Positions 39,685 to 42,823 of a stretch of 42,823 bases of DNA are shown here, in pieces. The position numbers were made by a program, and so were the translations under genes. The stretch comes from Caulobacteraceae bacterium. Its GTDB lineage: Bacteria; Pseudomonadota; Alphaproteobacteria; Caulobacterales; Caulobacteraceae. The stretch's first letter is position 1. Each line of letters starts with the position of its first letter. The notes under the pieces were generated by a model. The model ran no database searches, was not told the DNA's origin, and saw nothing but the letters and a program-made list of their open reading frames with translations. The DNA is taken from the NCBI GenBank assembly GCA_028290905.1, contig JAQGIW010000230.1, positions 1 through 42,823 of the forward strand, in the 5' to 3' direction.

Positions 39685-41361
39685 ATGACCAGCGCAGACA
39701 CCCGCCCGGCGCCTGAGCTCGATCCCGACGATCCGTACGCGCGCGGGCCGCAGATCTTCCCGCGCCTGAGCGAGGAGATGGCCGGGCGGGTGCGGAGCTA
39801 CGGCTCCGAGGAGTCCGTGGCGGACGGAACGCTGCTGTTCGAGCAAGGCCAGCGCGGCGTCGACTTCTTCCTTGTGCTGGACGGATCGATCGAGATCTTC
39901 GACCTCGACGCGCACGGCCTGCCTCACGTGATCACGACCCACGGGGAGCGGCAGTTCACCGGCGAGATGGACCTGTTCAACGACCGCCAGAACCTGGTCT
40001 CCGGCCGCGCGCGCGGCGACAGTCGGGTGGTCCGCGTGAAGCGGGCCGATTTCCGCCGCCTGGTCGCAAGCGAGCCGGACATCGGCGAGATCATCATGCG
40101 CGCCTTCATCCTGCGGCGGGTCGGCATCATCCGCCACGCCGATGGCGGCGTCGTGCTGATCGGCGCCGGTCATACCGCGGACACCCAGCGGCTTGACCGG
40201 TTCATGATCCGCAACGGCTACCCCCACCGCCTGCTCGATACGGAGGCGGACCCGGACGCCGACGGGTTCCTGGCCTGCTTCGAGCTGAAACCCGAGCAGC
40301 TCCCGGTGCTGATCCTGCACGGCGGGAAGGTTCTCAGGAACCCCGGCAACGCCGAGCTGGCGGACGCGCTCGGCCTCACCGAGTCCCTCGATCCGGAGGC
40401 CGTCTGGGACGTGGCGGTGGTGGGCGCGGGGCCCGCCGGGCTGGCGGCGGCGGTGTACGCGGCCTCCGAGGGCCTATCGACCCTCGTCGTCGAGATCACG
40501 GCGCCAGGCGGTCAGGCGGGCACGTCCTCGAAGATAGAGAACTATCTGGGCTTCCCGACTGGGATCTCCGGCCAGGCGCTCGCCGGCCGCGCCCAGGCGC
40601 AGGCGCAGAAGTTCGGAGCGAAGCTCGCCGTCGCGCGCGGGGTGACGGCGTTGAAGTGCGGCGAGCACCCGTACCGGCTGGAGATCGAGGGAGGCCGGGC
40701 GGTCAGGGCCTGCGCAGTCGTGGTCGCGACGGGCGCGCGCTACCGCAAGCTCGATCTGGAGAACTACGCGAAATACGAGGGCCAGGGCGTCCACTACGCG
40801 GCCACTGCCATGGAGGCCCGCCTCTGCGCCGGCGAGGAGGTGGCCGTCGTGGGGGGCGGCAACTCGGCCGGGCAGGCGACGATGTTCCTGTCGCGCACCG
40901 TCCGTCACATCCATGTCCTCATCCGGGGCGCGGGGCTGGCCGCCACGATGAGCGACTACCTGGTCCGGCGGATCCAGACGTCGCCCAGGATCACCGTGCA
41001 TCCGTTCACCGAGGTCACGGCGCTGGAGGGCGATGCCCTGCTGCGGCAGGTGACCTGGACCAACCGCAGGAGCGGAGAGAGCGCCACACGCCCGATCGCC
41101 AACCTGTTCGTGATGATCGGGGCCGAGCCCAACACCGAATGGCTGGAGGGCTGCCTGCCGCTCGACGACAGGGGCTTCGTGGTGACCGGGCGCGACGGGA
41201 CCGGCCAAGCGCTCGCCTCGCCCTTCGCCACGACCAGGCCGGGCGTCTTCGCGGTCGGCGACGTGCGCGCCGGTTCGGTCAAGCGCGTGGCCTCGGGAGT
41301 AGGCGAAGGCTCGGTCGTGGTCCAGGCCATTCACCAGTTCCTCAACCCCGGCGTGGCCTGA
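39685..41361 (+). CDS. Cyclic-nucleotide-binding domain fused to thioredoxin reductase-like FAD oxidoreductase
   Basis: A 558-residue two-part protein. Residues about 20-150 are a CRP-type cNMP-binding domain (VADGTLLFEQGQRGVDFFLV, ERQFTGEMDLFN, and RVVRVKRADFRRLV). A linker with a thioredoxin-like stretch (DGFLACFELKPEQLPVLILH) follows. From about residue 240 the rest is thioredoxin-reductase-like: VAVVGAGPAGLAAAVYAASE, APGGQAGTSSKIENYLGFPT, VVATGARYRKLDL, EVAVVGGGNSAGQATMFLSR and GVFAVGDVRAGSVKRVASGV. The catalytic CxxC of TrxR (normally CATC) is replaced by HYAATAMEARLC, so it cannot reduce thioredoxin in the usual way. Similar fusions occur in several bacteria; their substrate is unknown. 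ATG 39685 gives the natural domain start. Confidence 0.9.
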   Translation: MTSADTRPAPELDPDDPYARGPQIFPRLSEEMAGRVRSYGSEESVADGTLLFEQGQRGVDFFLVLDGSIEIFDLDAHGLPHVITTHGERQFTGEMDLFNDRQNLVSGRARGDSRVVRVKRADFRRLVASEPDIGEIIMRAFILRRVGIIRHADGGVVLIGAGHTADTQRLDRFMIRNGYPHRLLDTEADPDADGFLACFELKPEQLPVLILHGGKVLRNPGNAELADALGLTESLDPEAVWDVAVVGAGPAGLAAAVYAASEGLSTLVVEITAPGGQAGTSSKIENYLGFPTGISGQALAGRAQAQAQKFGAKLAVARGVTALKCGEHPYRLEIEGGRAVRACAVVVATGARYRKLDLENYAKYEGQGVHYAATAMEARLCAGEEVAVVGGGNSAGQATMFLSRTVRHIHVLIRGAGLAATMSDYLVRRIQTSPRITVHPFTEVTALEGDALLRQVTWTNRRSGESATRPIANLFVMIGAEPNTEWLEGCLPLDDRGFVVTGRDGTGQALASPFATTRPGVFAVGDVRAGSVKRVASGVGEGSVVVQAIHQFLNPGVA

Positions 41362-41396
41362 AGGCCTCGCCTTCCCGCCCGAACGCCGCCAGGCCA

Positions 41397-41414
41397 AGGC
41401 CGGGCTCCCGGCCT
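41397..41414. terminator. Hairpin downstream of cNMP/TrxR gene
   Basis: AGGCCGG-GCTC-CCGGCCT (inner bases can extend it) forms a strong GC stem 36 bases after the stop codon and 40 bases before the leftward AKR remnant's stop. There is no U-tract. It is a candidate terminator between converging transcripts. Confidence 0.45.
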
Positions 41415-41453
41415 CTGCGTGGTCGAACCTGTTCCGGGAAAGGCTGTCGCCCC

Positions 41454-41786
41454 TCACCCCATCGGGTACATGATCTCCTTCGTCACTGCGTCGATCGCCT
41501 TCAGCACGTCGTCGCTCAGGGTCAGGTCGGCGGCGGCAAAGATGTCGTCCAGCTGGTCTTCGCGGGTGGCCCCGACGATCGTCGAGGCGACGAAGTCGTG
41601 CTGCTTGCTCCAGGCGGTGGCGAGGGTGACGACGCTCATCCCCGCCTCGGCGGCGATGGCCTGGAAGCGCTTTGTGGAGGCGATCGTCTTGTCGTTGATG
41701 AAGCGCCGGGCCATCGTCGCCTGGCGGCCGCCCAGCTTCATGTAGGCCGAGAACCGCGCGCCCTCCGGCGTCGCCCCAGACGACAT
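41454..41786 (-). pseudogene. Aldo/keto reductase, C-terminal remnant (5' part deleted)
   Basis: About 108 residues matching the last third of an aldo/keto reductase: ATPEGARFSAYMKLGGRQAT, then AAEAGMSVVTLATAWSKQHD, ASTIVGATREDQLDDIFAA and DDVLKAIDAVTKEIMYPMG. The SxIxGATxxxQLxxN-type NADPH-binding segment and final helix are intact, but the barrel core with the catalytic Asp-Tyr-Lys-His is absent. Upstream of the alanine-threonine-proline stretch the frame turns into arginine-rich sequence with no homology. An ATG at 41786 exists but no ribosome site. Full-length proteins have about 320-350 residues. The break at about 41783-41787 coincides with the start of a rightward remnant, so this looks like one deletion scar. 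Confidence 0.8.
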
Positions 41787-41872
41787 CGCCGGCTTTGGCC
41801 GACCAGTCCTACGGCCTCGTCTGCGCCGCCATGACCCGCAAGCAGCGCGCCGAGTTGCAAGCCCTCTCCTGA
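41786..41872 (+). pseudogene. C-terminal remnant of an unidentified rightward gene
   Basis: One plus-strand frame reads SPALADQSYGLVCAAMTRKQ, then RAELQALS and a TGA at 41870. The helix-like ending (AAMTRKQRAELQALS) is typical of the last helix of small regulators, but the family is not recognisable from 25-28 residues. There is no start codon or ribosome site except an internal ATG at 41831, which would leave 13 codons. It abuts the aldo/keto reductase remnant exactly where that one loses homology. Confidence 0.45.
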
Positions 41873-41914
41873 GGGCGCAAGCTGGCCCTCGGGGAGAGAC
41901 CGGGAGACTTCCAG

Positions 41915-42823
41915 ATGCACGTAGGCATGGCGCTCATCTTCCAGGGCCGTCACGACGGCGTCACCGACCGCGAGGTCTACGCCCGCGAGCTGGCCATGGG
42001 CGACCTCGCCGAGCCGCTCGGCTTCGAGTCGATCTGGGGCGTCGAGCACCACTTCACCGACTACACGATGTGCCCCGACGTGCTGCAGTACCTGACCTGG
42101 TTCGCCGCGCGCACAAAGACCGTGCAGCTGGGCTCGATGGTCGTGGTGCTGCCCTGGCACGACCCGATGCGGGTCGCCGAGCAGGTGTCCATGCTGGACC
42201 ACATGTCCAACGGACGCTTCATCCTTGGCCTCGGCCGGGGCCTCGGACGGGTGGAGTTCGAAGGCTTCGGCAGGGACCAGGAGCAGAGCCGGCAATACTT
42301 CGTCGAGGCGGCCCAGATGATCCTGGAGGGCCTGGAGACCGGGACCTGCGAATTCGACGGGCAGCTCGTCAAACAGGCCCGCCGGGACATCCGGCCCCGG
42401 CCGTTCAAGAGCTTCCGCGGCCGCACCTACGCGGCGGCGGTGTCGCCGGAATCCTCCGCGATCATGGCCAAGCTCGGCATCGGCCTCCTGATCATCCCGC
42501 AGAAGCCCTGGGAGGCAGTGGAGAAGGAGCTTTCCGACTACCGGCGCATCTACCGCGAGACGATGAACGCCGAGGCCCCGGCGCCGATCAACGCCGGATG
42601 GGTCATCTGCGACGAGGACGAGGGCCGGGCGCGCGACATGGCCGTCAGGCACATCGGCGGCTACTGGCAGTCGGTGGTGCGCCACTACGAGCTGAAGGGC
42701 ACGCACCTGCAGACCATGAAGGGCTACGAGGCCTACGCGCCGATGCAGGCGGCCATGAACCAGCCGGGCGGCGTCGACGCCATGGTCGAATTCTTCCTCG
42801 GCCTGCAGATCTGGGGCACGCCG
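41915..42823 (+). CDS. LLM-class (luciferase-like) flavin-dependent oxidoreductase, 3' end beyond window
   Basis: 303 codons are visible without a stop, so the gene continues past the right edge; the family usually has 330-380. It belongs to the bacterial-luciferase-like TIM-barrel enzymes that use FMNH2 or F420. The start MHVGMALIFQGRHDGVTDRE is followed by LGFESIWGVEHHFTDYTMCP, the WxxEHHF block typical of the FMN/alkanal monooxygenase group, and VQLGSMVVVLPWHDPMRVAE. Then come LDHMSNGRFILGLGRGLGRV, with the GRF.LG.GRG segment, and KLGIGLLIIPQKPW. GGGAGA lies about eight bases upstream of the ATG. It is next to the deletion scar but is itself intact as far as visible. Relatives are often in catabolic clusters with acyl-CoA ligases and P450s; the substrate is unknown. 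Confidence 0.9.
   Translation, partial: MHVGMALIFQGRHDGVTDREVYARELAMGDLAEPLGFESIWGVEHHFTDYTMCPDVLQYLTWFAARTKTVQLGSMVVVLPWHDPMRVAEQVSMLDHMSNGRFILGLGRGLGRVEFEGFGRDQEQSRQYFVEAAQMILEGLETGTCEFDGQLVKQARRDIRPRPFKSFRGRTYAAAVSPESSAIMAKLGIGLLIIPQKPWEAVEKELSDYRRIYRETMNAEAPAPINAGWVICDEDEGRARDMAVRHIGGYWQSVVRHYELKGTHLQTMKGYEAYAPMQAAMNQPGGVDAMVEFFLGLQIWGTP

Overview
This is a GC-rich window with tightly packed genes. It is most like an alphaproteobacterium of the Caulobacterales (Phenylobacterium or Caulobacter-like). That placement is an inference from the protein types (DUF1993, MmyB-type regulator, TonB receptor, TPR sulfotransferase, many lipid and aromatic catabolic enzymes) and from dispersed palindromic repeats of a style I associate with that order. 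I see no rRNA, tRNA, CRISPR array, insertion sequence or phage gene. Nearly all the sequence is chromosomal-type metabolic genes.

Left block (1-11.6 kb): a truncated hypoxanthine/uracil-DNA glycosylase at the edge, then an acyl-CoA ligase and a D-aminoacylase-type amidohydrolase in one leftward operon. Divergent from these are a TIM-barrel amidohydrolase and a SEC-C/TPR/sulfotransferase fusion. Next come a leftward enoyl-CoA hydratase and cytochrome P450, then a rightward dienoyl-CoA-reductase-like SDR coupled to an acyl-CoA-dehydrogenase-fold protein, and a DUF1993 protein. Together they look like activation, hydroxylation and beta-oxidation-like processing of a hydrophobic acid (terpenoid, steroid side chain or aromatic acid). 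Housekeeping-type genes follow (11.6-16.6 kb): a secreted unknown protein, an rRNA pseudouridine synthase, a DHA2 drug exporter, an NTF2-like protein and an XRE/MmyB regulator.

Central block (16.6-34.7 kb), the most interesting part: an apparently coherent catabolic island. It holds a flavin aromatic-type monooxygenase, a TonB-dependent receptor, two MFS transporters, a GMC oxidoreductase coupled to a GntR/FCD regulator, and a Zn-alcohol dehydrogenase-cupin-DapA-type aldolase-malate synthase G-like operon. These are followed by a TetR regulator, then an operon of a C-C-hydrolase-like alpha/beta hydrolase, an amidohydrolase and an anchored beta-propeller. Five copies of one 17-bp palindrome, TWGACC-N5-GGTCWA (one copy has TTGGCC), sit in exactly the intergenic regions that start these units. 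They are the best candidates for operators of the TetR protein encoded in the island. A separate AACCAAT-N6-ATTGGTT palindrome and an 11-bp tandem repeat lie between the GntR gene and the dehydrogenase operon. I infer a two-regulator uptake-and-degradation system; the substrate is not evident from sequence. The malate synthase-like enzyme is divergent near its active site and the aldolase has an N-acetylneuraminate-lyase-type signature, so the lower pathway may be new.

Right block (34.8-42.8 kb): a Tat-exported alpha/beta hydrolase, a penicillin/AHL-acylase-type Ntn hydrolase, a small secreted cysteine-containing protein divergent from a Tat-exported beta-lactamase-fold serine hydrolase, and a cNMP-binding/thioredoxin-reductase-like fusion without the redox CxxC. 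Next is a deletion scar where the C-terminal remnant of an aldo/keto reductase abuts the C-terminal remnant of an unknown gene. A luciferase-type oxidoreductase runs off the right edge.
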